Below are positions 25,991-34,454 of a DNA stretch of 64,000 nt, piece by piece. This DNA is from Helicobacter pylori PMSS1 (GTDB lineage Bacteria; Campylobacterota; Campylobacteria; Campylobacterales; Arcobacteraceae): the NCBI GenBank assembly GCA_945883785.1, contig CAMCYD010000002.1:1-64000 (forward strand). Reading direction: 5' to 3'. The notes below the pieces were generated by a model, which ran no database searches, was not told where the DNA came from, and worked only from the letters and a program-made list of their open reading frames with translations. Each line of letters begins with the position of its first letter. The stretch's first letter is position 1. The position numbers and the translations under genes are program-made.

Positions 25991-26968
25991 GTGAAAATCA
26001 TTGTGCATATATTTATATTGTTACTCGTCTCTAGTCAATTATTTGGTTCATTTGAGCTAGTCACCTTATATAAAGAAAATGGATTGCAGGTTATTGAACA
26101 TAAGCTAAATCAAGAATTAGCAAGTAAAAACTTTTGGGATGAGTATCTTAAAAATGTTGATACTTCAAATGGATATTATGATTCTATTGAATATACACTT
26201 GTTTGCCAATCTGATATGAAAAAAATACATATTTATAAAAATAATAAAAAAGAGCAAGTGAAAATATTTGAATCTGATATTATGACAGGGAAAAATAATG
26301 GTGCTAAACTTAGTAAGGGTGATTTAAAAACGCCGTTAGGGGCTTATGACTTAATAAATAAACTTACTACATTGGATTCATTTTATGGTCCTTTAGCACT
26401 TGTGACAAGTTATCCAAATAATTTTGATAAGATAAACGGACGAACAGGAGATGGCATTTGGATTCATGGTCTTCCCACCAATGGAGAACGAGATTCTTCA
26501 ACCAAAGGATGTATTGCATTGGATAATGCGAATTTAGAACTTCTTGATAAAAGCATTAACTACAGTAATGCCGTACTTATAATCGAGAATAATATCACCG
26601 ATGCAAATATTTCAAATAAAAGCGATATGGCTCACTTATTAGCAAATTTTTACAGTTGGAAAAATGCATGGGAAAAGAGTGATTTTGAAACTTATATCTC
26701 TTTTTATTCGCAAAACTTCAAAAAAACAGACGGCAGTGATATTAAATCATTTATATCTTACAAAAAATCTCTTTTTGATAGAAAAGAAAAGAAACAAATA
26801 ACATTTAAAGATATAAACATTATCCCCTATCCTAATGAGGAAAATAAAAATATGTATAAAATTAAATACTATCAAATATACTCAACAAAAAATTATAATT
26901 TTGCTGGGAAAAAAGAACTTTATGTTGAACTCATAGATGACAAAATTTCCATATTGTATGAGGGTTGA
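25991..26968 (+). CDS. csd6: YkuD-fold peptidoglycan carboxypeptidase, Csd6/Pgp2-like
   Basis: A 325-residue periplasmic enzyme with a signal peptide (about 1-19, ending QLFGS). The L,D-transpeptidase-fold catalytic motif is H159-G ... S-T-K-G-C174 (IHGLPTNGERDSSTKGCIAL). A C-terminal NTF2-like domain follows (about 210-325, LANFYSWKNAWEKSDFETYISFYSQNF). YkuD plus NTF2-like is the architecture of H. pylori Csd6 and C. jejuni Pgp2, which trim the monomeric tetrapeptide to tripeptide and are needed for helical shape. The start is GTG at 25991 with a GGGAATT SD-like stretch. It stands alone on the plus strand and ends at a large palindrome. Confidence 0.85.
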   Translation: MKIIVHIFILLLVSSQLFGSFELVTLYKENGLQVIEHKLNQELASKNFWDEYLKNVDTSNGYYDSIEYTLVCQSDMKKIHIYKNNKKEQVKIFESDIMTGKNNGAKLSKGDLKTPLGAYDLINKLTTLDSFYGPLALVTSYPNNFDKINGRTGDGIWIHGLPTNGERDSSTKGCIALDNANLELLDKSINYSNAVLIIENNITDANISNKSDMAHLLANFYSWKNAWEKSDFETYISFYSQNFKKTDGSDIKSFISYKKSLFDRKEKKQITFKDINIIPYPNEENKNMYKIKYYQIYSTKNYNFAGKKELYVELIDDKISILYEG

Positions 26969-26983
26969 GAATTAGATATCTAA

Positions 26984-27145
26984 AGAGCCACTTGCAAATT
27001 CAAAGATTTTGAGTATGAATAGTAGCAATTATTAGATTTTCACTTTAAAAATCACTATTTACCCCCTGTAAATGGTTATTTTTAAAGTGAAAAGATGATG
27101 ATTGAAACTGTTTATAATCATTTGTTTGAATTTGCAAGTGGCTCT
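26984..27145. repeat. 162-bp nested palindromic element
   Basis: Three nested perfect inverted repeats share one centre near 27065. The outer arms are 21 bp (26984-27004 and 27125-27145, containing GCCACTTGCAAATTC). The middle arms are 16 bp (27037-27052 and 27078-27093, TTTTCACTTTAAAAAT). The inner arms are 6 bp (ATTTAC 27057-27062 and GTAAAT 27068-27073). The sequence between outer and middle arms is not complementary. The element fills the gap between csd6-like and GNAT genes and covers the last about 8 codons of the GNAT gene. It could be a MITE-like insertion or a large bidirectional terminator. Confidence 0.75.
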
Positions 27146-27597
27146 AAAGTAAGTGCAATCTCATCACATATTGGAAAATGTTTGCATTTAATACAATCTA
27201 GCCATATTTTAGTTTCAGGAATAGATTCTTTTGCTATCACTTTGAAACCAAGCTTTTCAAATAACTTTTGCTGATAAGTAAGCACTAAAACAGTTTTCAA
27301 ACCATACAATTTAGCTTCAGTTATAGCTCTATTTATTAATTCAGTTCCGATACCTTTTGTTCTAAAATCACTGTCCACAACCAAACTTCTAATCTCACAA
27401 AGTGTATCAGTATGGATATGAAGAGCTACAAAACCAACAATAATATCATCATCATAGGCAACAATATATGACCGTATAGTTGTAGCCATTTCAGAGGCAC
27501 TTCTGTCTAGTATATTTCCATTTTTTACCTCTTGTGCAACAAGTTGTTGCATTTTTTGGATATCAATTACTGTAGGTTTAATGAAAGAAACCATCAT
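27118..27597 (-). CDS. GNAT N-acetyltransferase, possibly N-acetylglutamate synthase-like
   Basis: A 159-residue acetyl-CoA-dependent acetyltransferase. The acetyl-CoA loop is seen as VVDSDFRTKGIGTELINRAITEAK (R-x-x-G-x-G/A type), preceded by IVGFVALHIHTDTLCEIRSLVV and followed by LFEKLGFKVI. The C-terminal WLDCIKCKHFPICDEIAL, with three cysteines, resembles the tail of short ArgA-type N-acetylglutamate synthases. Arginine synthesis is therefore a reasonable but unproven role. The ATG follows the engB stop directly. The last residues (about PLANSNK) are encoded inside the arm of a palindromic element and may not be ancestral. Confidence 0.75.
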   Translation of the reverse strand: MMVSFIKPTVIDIQKMQQLVAQEVKNGNILDRSASEMATTIRSYIVAYDDDIIVGFVALHIHTDTLCEIRSLVVDSDFRTKGIGTELINRAITEAKLYGLKTVLVLTYQQKLFEKLGFKVIAKESIPETKIWLDCIKCKHFPICDEIALTLEPLANSNK

Positions 27598-28203
27598 TTA
27601 TTTCCCAAAAAGATAGGTTGAAAGAGCACTTTCTAAAGTCTCAATACCTCTATTTTTCAGATTTGAGATAAATATTCCATTCGGATGTTTTAATTTTAGT
27701 TTTTGCAAATCTGCTTGAGTTAACTTGTCGGTTTTTGTAAAAACATCAATGATGAGTTGGTCTTTTTTTTGAATATATTTCAAGAATTCATCCACATTTT
27801 TATCAATATCAAGTTCATTGTGTCTTGAGTCAATCAAATGGACAAAAATTTGCAAGCTAATTCGTTTCTCCAAAAACTCTGTTAAATTCTTATTCCAATC
27901 TCGTTTGAGTGATTTTGCAACTTTAGCATATCCAAATCCAGGAAGGTCAACAAACCTTGCATATCTATGCTCACATTCTAAATCTTCATCATCTTTAAAA
28001 GTAATATCGAAGAAATTGATAAGTTGTGTTTTTCCAGGTGTTGAAGAAGATTTTGCTAAGCTCTTTCTTTTTGTCAGGGAATTTAAAAGGGAACTTTTCC
28101 CAACATTACTTCTCCCCAAAAAAGCTATCTCTGCTACATCTGGATTTGGGCATTCAGCAATAGTCGCTGCAGATATTACAAATTGTGCATCTATTATTCT
28201 CAT
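27598..28203 (-). CDS. engB: Ribosome-biogenesis GTPase EngB/YsxC
   Basis: A 201-residue essential-type GTPase for late 50S assembly. G1 is GRSNVGKSS (30-38), G2 is the Thr in SSSTPGKT (about 55), G3 is DLPGFGYA (86-93) and G4 is TKTD (about residue 156). The GFGYAK segment is specific to the EngB family. It directly follows lptA (TAG then ATG). The neighbour order kdsC-lptC-lptA-engB is, from memory, that of Campylobacter. Confidence 0.96.
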   Translation of the reverse strand: MRIIDAQFVISAATIAECPNPDVAEIAFLGRSNVGKSSLLNSLTKRKSLAKSSSTPGKTQLINFFDITFKDDEDLECEHRYARFVDLPGFGYAKVAKSLKRDWNKNLTEFLEKRISLQIFVHLIDSRHNELDIDKNVDEFLKYIQKKDQLIIDVFTKTDKLTQADLQKLKLKHPNGIFISNLKNRGIETLESALSTYLFGK

Positions 28204-28680
28204 CTATTTACTCTCTATTTTTAGTTTAAATTGAACGGGTTTATTTTTTCCACCATCAATATTTGTATTTTCATTTTTTTGGTCAAAATATATCCTCTCA
28301 CCTTTGACTGTTTTTTGCCCAGCTACATCTTCCAAATAGCCATCTCCAGTGATAACATATACTTGCTCATCGACATCGTAAGTTATCTTATCTCCCTTTC
28401 CAATCATTACCGTGTTTGGTCTTTTCACACTCATATTGACATGACCTACCGCTATATAATTTTGAATAACTATTTTATTTGTATTCCCCACTGTTTTTGT
28501 ATATACCGTCAATTTGTCGCAATACAATTTGTCCGCATCTTTAAGCATAGAAACTTTTCCAGTAAAAATAATACTATTTTTGGATTTATCTGCTGTAAAA
28601 TTATTTGCTTTTATATCAACATCCGTTTCATCTCCAAATACTGATGATAATAACAAAAAAATAACTATAAAATATTTCAC
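28204..28680 (-). CDS. lptA: Periplasmic LPS transport protein LptA
   Basis: A 158-residue OstA/LptA-like protein. The signal peptide is about 1-16 (MKYFIVIFLLLSSVFG). The beta-jellyroll repeats are DIKANNFTADKSKNSIIFTGKVSMLKDADKLYCDKLTVY, IAVGHVNMSVKRPNTVMIGKGDKITYDVDEQVYVITGDGYLED, and VKGERIYFDQKNENTNI. It bridges LPS from LptC to LptD. Its start overlaps the lptC stop by 4 nt (ATGA). Confidence 0.9.
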   Translation of the reverse strand: MKYFIVIFLLLSSVFGDETDVDIKANNFTADKSKNSIIFTGKVSMLKDADKLYCDKLTVYTKTVGNTNKIVIQNYIAVGHVNMSVKRPNTVMIGKGDKITYDVDEQVYVITGDGYLEDVAGQKTVKGERIYFDQKNENTNIDGGKNKPVQFKLKIESK

Positions 28681-29201
28681 TTTCTCAAATCCTTTTCACT
28701 GATGATAATATGGGCACTATCGCCACTTATAGCATATTCATTTCGATTTAGATATAGATTCTTTCCACTAAAATGACTGTTTTTGTAAGTAAATTCAAAA
28801 TTAACATTGTTTGTAGCAATACCAGTTTTCAAATCATATTGAACTGCATCTGTTTTCAATTCTAATTCTCCATCTCGTATCAAAACAACATCAGTTTGAA
28901 AATTATAAATACCATTTTCTCTCTTCATATATGCCGCACTGATTGTATCAGAATTATTATTAGCATTTCTCAAAGCAAGGCTTGTACCAAACAATTCATC
29001 TTTATCCTGATATATATATGCCTCGCTCGAACTCATAGTTTTATCCACATTTTTGGTATTGATTTCATACATTTTAGAATTTAAAAAAGATACTTTTGGT
29101 GCAACAACATCTGATTTTATTTTTATAGATTCGACTACATTTATATCCGTCAATAAAAAAGGAGTTAATATAATTAAAAAAATAAATAGTTTTAAAGCCA
29201 T
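28677..29201 (-). CDS. lptC: LPS export system protein LptC
   Basis: The 174-residue protein has an N-terminal membrane anchor (about residues 4-20, KLFIFLIILTPFLLTDI) and a periplasmic beta-jellyroll (SEAYIYQDKDELFGTSLALRN ... LELKTDAVQYDLKTGIATNNVNFEFTYKNSHFSGKNLYLNRNEYAISGDSAHIII). It receives LPS from the LptBFG transporter and passes it to LptA. Assignment rests on fold-like repeats and on its place between kdsC and lptA. It overlaps kdsC by 10 nt and lptA by 4 nt. Confidence 0.82.
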   Translation of the reverse strand: MALKLFIFLIILTPFLLTDINVVESIKIKSDVVAPKVSFLNSKMYEINTKNVDKTMSSSEAYIYQDKDELFGTSLALRNANNNSDTISAAYMKRENGIYNFQTDVVLIRDGELELKTDAVQYDLKTGIATNNVNFEFTYKNSHFSGKNLYLNRNEYAISGDSAHIIISEKDLRK

Positions 29202-29683
29202 AAACTCTTTAACTCAATATCAGATATTTTCAAAATATATTCTATCATCTCTCTCGCAGCTCCGTGTCCGCCATTTTTTGAGCTTACAACCGAAACAACT
29301 TTTTTTACCTCTTCGGTTGCATCATTTGGACAAAAAGAAATTTTTACCGCCTGAAGCATTTTAATATCATTCAAATCATCGCCAATAGCAGCAACATTTG
29401 CAAGCGTGAGATTTTCCATTTCTAAGATTTCATTAAGAACTTTTGTTTTATCACTTATCCCTTGATAAATATATGAAATGCCAAGCTCTTTTCCTCTTTT
29501 TTCGACAATAGGACTATTTCTCCCCGTGATAAAAACCGCTTTAAACCCAAATTTTTTTACCCATGCTTCTATAGCCATCCCATCTTTTACATCAAAAGAC
29601 TTTGTTTCTATTCCATTTGCATCATATGCGATTTGCCCATTTGTAAGCGTTCCATCAATATCAAATACCAATAATTTAATCAT
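29192..29683 (-). CDS. kdsC: 3-deoxy-D-manno-octulosonate 8-phosphate phosphatase
   Basis: A 163-residue C0-type HAD phosphatase that releases Kdo for LPS core synthesis. Motif I is VFDIDGTLTNG (nucleophile D8, acid D10), followed by SFDVKDGMAIEAW, motif II VFITGRNS, and motif IV AAIGDDLNDIKML. No cap domain is present, as expected for tetrameric KdsC. It overlaps hisB by 4 nt. Together with waaA (9.2 kb), lptC and lptA it supplies the Kdo/LPS pathway. Confidence 0.93.
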   Translation of the reverse strand: MIKLLVFDIDGTLTNGQIAYDANGIETKSFDVKDGMAIEAWVKKFGFKAVFITGRNSPIVEKRGKELGISYIYQGISDKTKVLNEILEMENLTLANVAAIGDDLNDIKMLQAVKISFCPNDATEEVKKVVSVVSSKNGGHGAAREMIEYILKISDIELKSLWL

Positions 29684-30252
29684 AAAATCCCCTTTGTACT
29701 TGGAATACCTACTTTTTTATTTTCTGCCATTGCTCTTCTCAAAGCCACTGCAAAAGCTTTAAAAGTTGCTTCTATAATATGATGTTTATTTGCCCCTCTC
29801 TCATAAATCAAATGACAAGTGATACCGCTATTAAGAATCAATGCATGGAAAAATTCCTCAACAAGCTCAACATCAAACGAGCCAACTTTTCCAAAAACAG
29901 GAGTTTTATAGATAAGGTAAGGACGATTTGATAAATCCAAAGCACAACTTACACTAGCTTCATCCATCACAACAGTTGCATTTCCGTATCTTTCAACATC
30001 GCATATAGGAAATACCTCTTTTTTCAAAGCTTGTCCAATAACAATTCCACAATCTTCAACGCTATGATGGTCATCAATATGCGTATCCCCTTTGCAATCT
30101 ATCTGAAGCGAGATGCCACTATGTTTTGCAAAAGCTTCCAGCATATGATCTAAAAATCCAACCCCACTATTAATCTGGCTTGGTTCAGAATTTTTTATAT
30201 CTAACTTACATTTTATTGCTGTTTCTTTTGTTTCTCGTATTATTTCAGTCAT
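29680..30252 (-). CDS. hisB: Imidazoleglycerol-phosphate dehydratase
   Basis: A 190-residue Mn-dependent enzyme of histidine biosynthesis, monofunctional (no HAD phosphatase part). Seen: GVGFLDHMLEAFAKHSG, the metal motif DDHHSVEDCGIVIGQAL, VMDEASVSCALDLSNRPYL and the second metal motif NKHHIIEATFKAFAVALRRA. The length is typical. It is embedded between rlpA and kdsC with no other his genes nearby; the remaining pathway must be elsewhere. Confidence 0.97.
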   Translation of the reverse strand: MTEIIRETKETAIKCKLDIKNSEPSQINSGVGFLDHMLEAFAKHSGISLQIDCKGDTHIDDHHSVEDCGIVIGQALKKEVFPICDVERYGNATVVMDEASVSCALDLSNRPYLIYKTPVFGKVGSFDVELVEEFFHALILNSGITCHLIYERGANKHHIIEATFKAFAVALRRAMAENKKVGIPSTKGIL

Positions 30253-30271
30253 GCATTTTCCTTTTTAAAAT

Positions 30272-31081
30272 TTATTGAGCTATCACCATAGCGTTCATTA
30301 AGCCATTTTCTTTTTTGAAATCATTTGCTTCAGATTCACTTGCAAATCCACTTATCCATACTCTATTGAGTATCTTATCGTTTGTGGTTGTTTGCTTGAT
30401 GATAGCTTTATAATTCCCTTCGAGTACAGTATTGTTAAATTTATCTTTTGTCATTTTAGCTCCATTTAGATTTGCAAACGCTCCTATTTGAACAAAAAAC
30501 TTCCCTATTTCTTGTGTCTCTTTTTTCTCTTCACTCGTAACTGCTATTTTAGAATGAAATCCAACAATTGAAATTTTAACATTTGCTGTTCCCTTTCCCA
30601 CCATCTCTATATCTCTAGCTGCACTATTTGAAAGGTCTATAATTCGACCCTCCACAAACGGTCCTCTGTCATTAATTCTTACTACAACTGATTTACCATT
30701 GTCTTTATTGTAGACTTGAACCATAGCATTCATTGGCAATGTTTTTGAAGCTGCCGTATAACCAAACATATCGTACATTTCACCATTTGATGTTTTCTTC
30801 GCATGAAAATCAGGTCCATACCAAGAAGCTATTCCTTCAAATTCATCACCAACTGAAGCCATCGTCGGATAATATGTTTTCCCAAAAACTTCATAAGGTC
30901 TCATAGTAGCATTATGCATAGCTTGCGAATCTCTTATTTCTTGTTTGTCTATTTTTTGATACTGAGGTGTTGTTGTGTAGCTTTTTGATGAATAACTCCC
31001 AGAAGAATATCTCTTTTGACATCCAGTAAAAATAAGCATATATACCAAAAATAAACATATTTTATTTAAGTTTAATAACAA
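30272..31081 (-). CDS. rlpA: RlpA-type septal lytic transglycosylase lipoprotein
   Basis: A 269-residue outer-membrane lipoprotein. The lipobox is FTGC (Cys21). A double-psi beta-barrel domain follows (about 85-165: EGIASWYGPDFHAKKTSNGEMYDMFGYTAASKTLPMNAMVQV...VVVRINDRGPFVEGRIIDLS) with the conserved catalytic-type Asp (NDRGPF). A C-terminal SPOR domain (about 193-269, KFFVQIGAFANLNGAKMTKDKFN) binds denuded septal glycan. The start is TTG at 31081 with GGGG SD, inside the end of mltD (20-nt overlap); a later ATG would cut off the signal peptide. Confidence 0.9.
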   Translation of the reverse strand: MLLNLNKICLFLVYMLIFTGCQKRYSSGSYSSKSYTTTPQYQKIDKQEIRDSQAMHNATMRPYEVFGKTYYPTMASVGDEFEGIASWYGPDFHAKKTSNGEMYDMFGYTAASKTLPMNAMVQVYNKDNGKSVVVRINDRGPFVEGRIIDLSNSAARDIEMVGKGTANVKISIVGFHSKIAVTSEEKKETQEIGKFFVQIGAFANLNGAKMTKDKFNNTVLEGNYKAIIKQTTTNDKILNRVWISGFASESEANDFKKENGLMNAMVIAQ

Positions 31082-32342
31082 TTTTATCCCCTTTTTTTAC
31101 TTTGTTTGATTTTAGATTATTATCTTTCATTATTTTATCTGTAGTTGTACCATACTGTTTAGCTACACGGAAAAGATTATCCCCTTGTTTGATAACATAA
31201 GTCTTCACATAATCTGATTCTATCGTGTCCAAATCATCCTCTAGCACTTTATTATTATTATTTTCATCCCCATTTGATGTTACTGCATTTGCTTTTGCAT
31301 TCTTTTTATTTTCATTATACTCAACCAATTTTGATTGTGGAATATACATTTGCGTCTTTGAATCCGCTGGTGGTGTAATATTGCCTTTGAGATGTGGATT
31401 CAATTTTTTCAATTTATCTGTTGTAACCCCAGCCAATGAAGCAATATTTTTAAGCAACATTCCCCCAGAAACATCAACTCTTACAAGAGAGGAATCTCTA
31501 CCTCGATTGAGAAGTCGGTTATCGCTTGTAGCTAGCTTATCGTTGTTATTCATCATCGCAAGAGATATGATTTTTTTTATATAATTTCTACTTTCAGACG
31601 GAAGGTATTGTCTGTTGTTTCCTTTTTTTTCACTTAAAAGATGATTAATAGTAGGTTTATACTCATCCCAGCTTTTTACAACTTTATATATCTCATTGAC
31701 ATCTCTAAATTTAGCTCTTCCTCTTTCGAAATCATTTAAAGTTTTTTTATATCCTTGAATTGTTTCATTATTTGTGCAGTCATTTTCTTTGCAATAAATA
31801 TCAATTGTAGCTCGTGTGATAGCTTCAATAACCCGTCCATCTCCAGCATTATAAGAAAGTGCTGCAAGATACCAAGAACCAAAAATACCATGAAGTTTTG
31901 TAAGATACTTTACGGCCGCTTCAGTTGACTTAATAAAGTCCATCCGTTCATCTACATATTTATTCTTTTTCAAACCTAATTCAGAAGCAGTTCCTGGCAT
32001 AAATTGCCAAAGTCCCAAGGCACTTTTTGGCGATTTTGCTTCAAGCATAAAGTTTGACTCTGCCATCGCCATATATAAAAATACAGAAGGAACATCGTTT
32101 TCTTTTAGAATATTGGTTATTTCAGGAATATAATCTTCCCCATTATTAAGACTATTGACATAACTTCCCTCGTGTTTATCAGAAAAGTTACTATAATAAT
32201 CTTGAAATTTTTGGTCTTTTATGTATGAAGTTTCGATATCAAGGTCTTTTAAAATATCCAAATCACTCTTCATAAACTCATTGCTCACTATAGTTGCTGA
32301 TAAATTCAAGTAACAAAAGAGAACAAAAATAAGTTTTTTCAA
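31062..32342 (-). CDS. mltD: MltD-like membrane-bound lytic murein transglycosylase with LysM
   Basis: A 426-residue periplasmic enzyme cleaving glycan strands. It has a signal peptide (about 1-17) and an SLT domain (about 80-240) with catalytic Glu95 in YMAMAESNF. The ALGLWQFMPGTASELGL and ALSYNAGDGRV motifs are also present. One clear LysM lies at the C-terminus (about 380-426, YVIKQGDNLFRVAKQYGTTTDKIMKDN) and a possible degenerate one near residues 290-340. No lipobox is obvious. It is next to rlpA, another glycan-cleaving enzyme, in the same transcription unit. Confidence 0.88.
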   Translation of the reverse strand: MKKLIFVLFCYLNLSATIVSNEFMKSDLDILKDLDIETSYIKDQKFQDYYSNFSDKHEGSYVNSLNNGEDYIPEITNILKENDVPSVFLYMAMAESNFMLEAKSPKSALGLWQFMPGTASELGLKKNKYVDERMDFIKSTEAAVKYLTKLHGIFGSWYLAALSYNAGDGRVIEAITRATIDIYCKENDCTNNETIQGYKKTLNDFERGRAKFRDVNEIYKVVKSWDEYKPTINHLLSEKKGNNRQYLPSESRNYIKKIISLAMMNNNDKLATSDNRLLNRGRDSSLVRVDVSGGMLLKNIASLAGVTTDKLKKLNPHLKGNITPPADSKTQMYIPQSKLVEYNENKKNAKANAVTSNGDENNNNKVLEDDLDTIESDYVKTYVIKQGDNLFRVAKQYGTTTDKIMKDNNLKSNKVKKGDKIVIKLK

Positions 32343-32352
32343 AACAAAAAAC

Positions 32353-33597
32353 CTACATATATTTTTGAAGCACTTGTGGAATTTCTATTGTTCCATCAGC
32401 TTGTTGATAGTTTTCCAAAATAGCGACAAGAGTTCTTCCAACCGCCAAACTTGAACCATTCAAAGTATGACATAAAATATTTTTCTTATCATCTTTATAC
32501 CGTATTTTCGCTCGTCTTGCTTGAAAATCATTTGTATTGCTAATTGAACTAATCTCTCTATATTTTCCTTGTCCAGGGAGCCAAACTTCAAGGTCAATCG
32601 TAACGGCTGCCCCAAATCCAAGGTCACCAGTACAGAGCTGTACTTTTTGATGTGGAAGCCCTAGTGAAGTCAATAAATCACTCGCACACTCTACCATTTT
32701 ATAAAAAATTTCAGTTGATTGTTCTGGTGTAGTAATCGCCACAAGTTCCACTTTATCGAATTGATGTTGCCGTATCATCCCTCTTGTATCTCTCCCAGCA
32801 CTTCCAGCTTCTTTTCTAAAACATGGAGTATATGAAGTAAGTAAAAGTGGTAATTGTTCACCAGATATTATTTCATCGTTAAAAAGGTTTGTAAGTTGTA
32901 CCTCTGAAGTTGGGATAAGATAAAGGTCTTCCCCTTCGATTTTAAATAAATCCTCTTCAAATTTTGGTAATTGTCCAGTTCCAGTTAACATCGCACTATT
33001 TGCCATAAAAGGGACATACCACTCCTCAAAACCTCGCGCTCGATTAAAATCTAAAAAGTAGTTGATTAATGCTCTTTCCAGCCTTGCACCCATTCCACAG
33101 AGAGCTGAAAATCTACTTTTTGCTAACTTTACACCTCTTTCAAAATCGATAATTCCAAGTTTTTCCCCTATCTCCCAATGCTCAAGTGGCGTAAAATCAA
33201 ACTCTTTAGGGGTAAGAATTTTCTCTAAAATCACATTTTCATCTTCGCTTGCCCCATAAGGAACATCCTCATTTGGGATATTTGGAATCGTAAGTAGTAG
33301 AGACTCTAACTCTTTTTCATCAGCTTGGACTTCATTTTCAAAAAGAGTTCTTTTCTCTTTTAAACTATCAATCTTCTCTTTTAAAGAGGCAGTATCTTTG
33401 CCCTCTTTTTTATAGGTACCAAATTGTGCCGATAGACTATTTTGAAGAGCTTGAAGAGATTCCATCTCTTGTCTTTTTTGTTTTGTCTCACCTAATTTCT
33501 CTTTTAAATTTTCAAGCAAACTTCCATCTACTTTTTTTCTTATTAGTAAACTGCTTACTTTTTCAAAATCATTTTGTAAAAGTTTAATATCAATCAT
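32353..33597 (-). CDS. serS: Seryl-tRNA synthetase
   Basis: A 414-residue class II aminoacyl-tRNA synthetase. It has an N-terminal two-helix coiled-coil arm (about 25-105) and a catalytic core with [33 protein letters not shown]. Motif 2 is [32 protein letters not shown] and motif 3 is [20 protein letters not shown]. All are intact. Its start overlaps the stop of the upstream small gene (TAATG). Confidence 0.97.
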   Translation of the reverse strand: MIDIKLLQNDFEKVSSLLIRKKVDGSLLENLKEKLGETKQKRQEMESLQALQNSLSAQFGTYKKEGKDTASLKEKIDSLKEKRTLFENEVQADEKELESLLLTIPNIPNEDVPYGASEDENVILEKILTPKEFDFTPLEHWEIGEKLGIIDFERGVKLAKSRFSALCGMGARLERALINYFLDFNRARGFEEWYVPFMANSAMLTGTGQLPKFEEDLFKIEGEDLYLIPTSEVQLTNLFNDEIISGEQLPLLLTSYTPCFRKEAGSAGRDTRGMIRQHQFDKVELVAITTPEQSTEIFYKMVECASDLLTSLGLPHQKVQLCTGDLGFGAAVTIDLEVWLPGQGKYREISSISNTNDFQARRAKIRYKDDKKNILCHTLNGSSLAVGRTLVAILENYQQADGTIEIPQVLQKYM

Positions 33598-33800
33598 TAA
33601 TTCATATCCACTTTAATCATCATCTCATCACCATTTTCTACAACTGTAAAATTGTGTTTTTGGCAAAAAGTTTCATTCATATCTTCACACATTGCTAACG
33701 CTTCCTTTAATGCTTCTTCTTTTGAAGCAAATGTTTGCTCCTCTTTGAAATCACTTTTTTTAAAACATCCACATTGTTTTTCCATTTTTAAAGTTATCAT
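33597..33800 (-). CDS. Small cysteine-containing hypothetical protein upstream of serS
   Basis: This 67-residue protein is not recognised: [18 protein letters not shown]..., with CGC in the first 12 residues, an acidic amphipathic helix [22 protein letters not shown] with two more cysteines, and a C-terminal beta-like stretch [25 protein letters not shown] lies 6 nt before the ATG, and its stop overlaps the serS start, so it is a real, translated and coupled gene. The four cysteines suggest metal or redox binding, but no family is known to me. Confidence 0.65.
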   Translation of the reverse strand: MITLKMEKQCGCFKKSDFKEEQTFASKEEALKEALAMCEDMNETFCQKHNFTVVENGDEMMIKVDMN

Positions 33801-33820
33801 TTTATATCCTTATTTTTGTT

Positions 33821-34438
33821 TTATTTCATTTTATTTTGATTATTTGCTAAATTAGCTTCTTTTATTATAACAGATAACTCCTCTTTTTTTATAAAGTCAG
33901 CCCCCATACTTATTATAAATTGACTCGCCTCAGATATCGTTAAGGTTGTTGGTTTGACTATATTTTTATCGACTATTATCGCATAACCACTCGTTGGGTT
34001 CGGACTTGTTGGGACAAAAAGAACATAAATATCTTCATATTTATTAAGTACATATGCAGGCACCCAAAGCCCACTTTTTGGATATTCAACCAAAACCACT
34101 TCCCTTTTTTCACTTTTAGCATTTGGTTTAAAAAGCTCAGTTACTTTTTTGACCATTCCATAAATAGTCCCGATAGCAGGGAGTTTTTGAAGCACCTCAT
34201 CGATGAAATTAATAAGCATTGATTTGCCAACTTTTTCTATTGAGTACCCTGTAAAAACCAAAAAAATAACAATAAAAACAATAATTCCAGAACTTAAATA
34301 ATTATCATTTGTTAAGAAAAATAAATTATCTGATATTGACATACCAATAGAATGAACCCATAAAAGTATTTGAATAACAACAACCAATGGTATTAAGGCT
34401 AATGCCCCAACAAGTAAATATCTAAAAAAATGTTTCAT
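33821..34438 (-). CDS. DUF502 family inner-membrane protein
   Basis: The 205-residue protein has two N-terminal transmembrane helices (about 5-28, RYLLVGALALIPLVVVIQILLW, and 50-70, SGIIVFIVIFLVFTGYSI). A conserved soluble part follows with the DUF502 signatures LPAIGTIYGMVKKVTELF, VVLVEYPKSGLWVPAYVL and VFVPTSPNPTSGYAIIV. The function of the family is unknown. It lies between flhA and the small Cys gene in the long operon. Confidence 0.85.
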   Translation of the reverse strand: MKHFFRYLLVGALALIPLVVVIQILLWVHSIGMSISDNLFFLTNDNYLSSGIIVFIVIFLVFTGYSIEKVGKSMLINFIDEVLQKLPAIGTIYGMVKKVTELFKPNAKSEKREVVLVEYPKSGLWVPAYVLNKYEDIYVLFVPTSPNPTSGYAIIVDKNIVKPTTLTISEASQFIISMGADFIKKEELSVIIKEANLANNQNKMK

Positions 34439-34454
34439 TCTTTACCCCTTTTAT

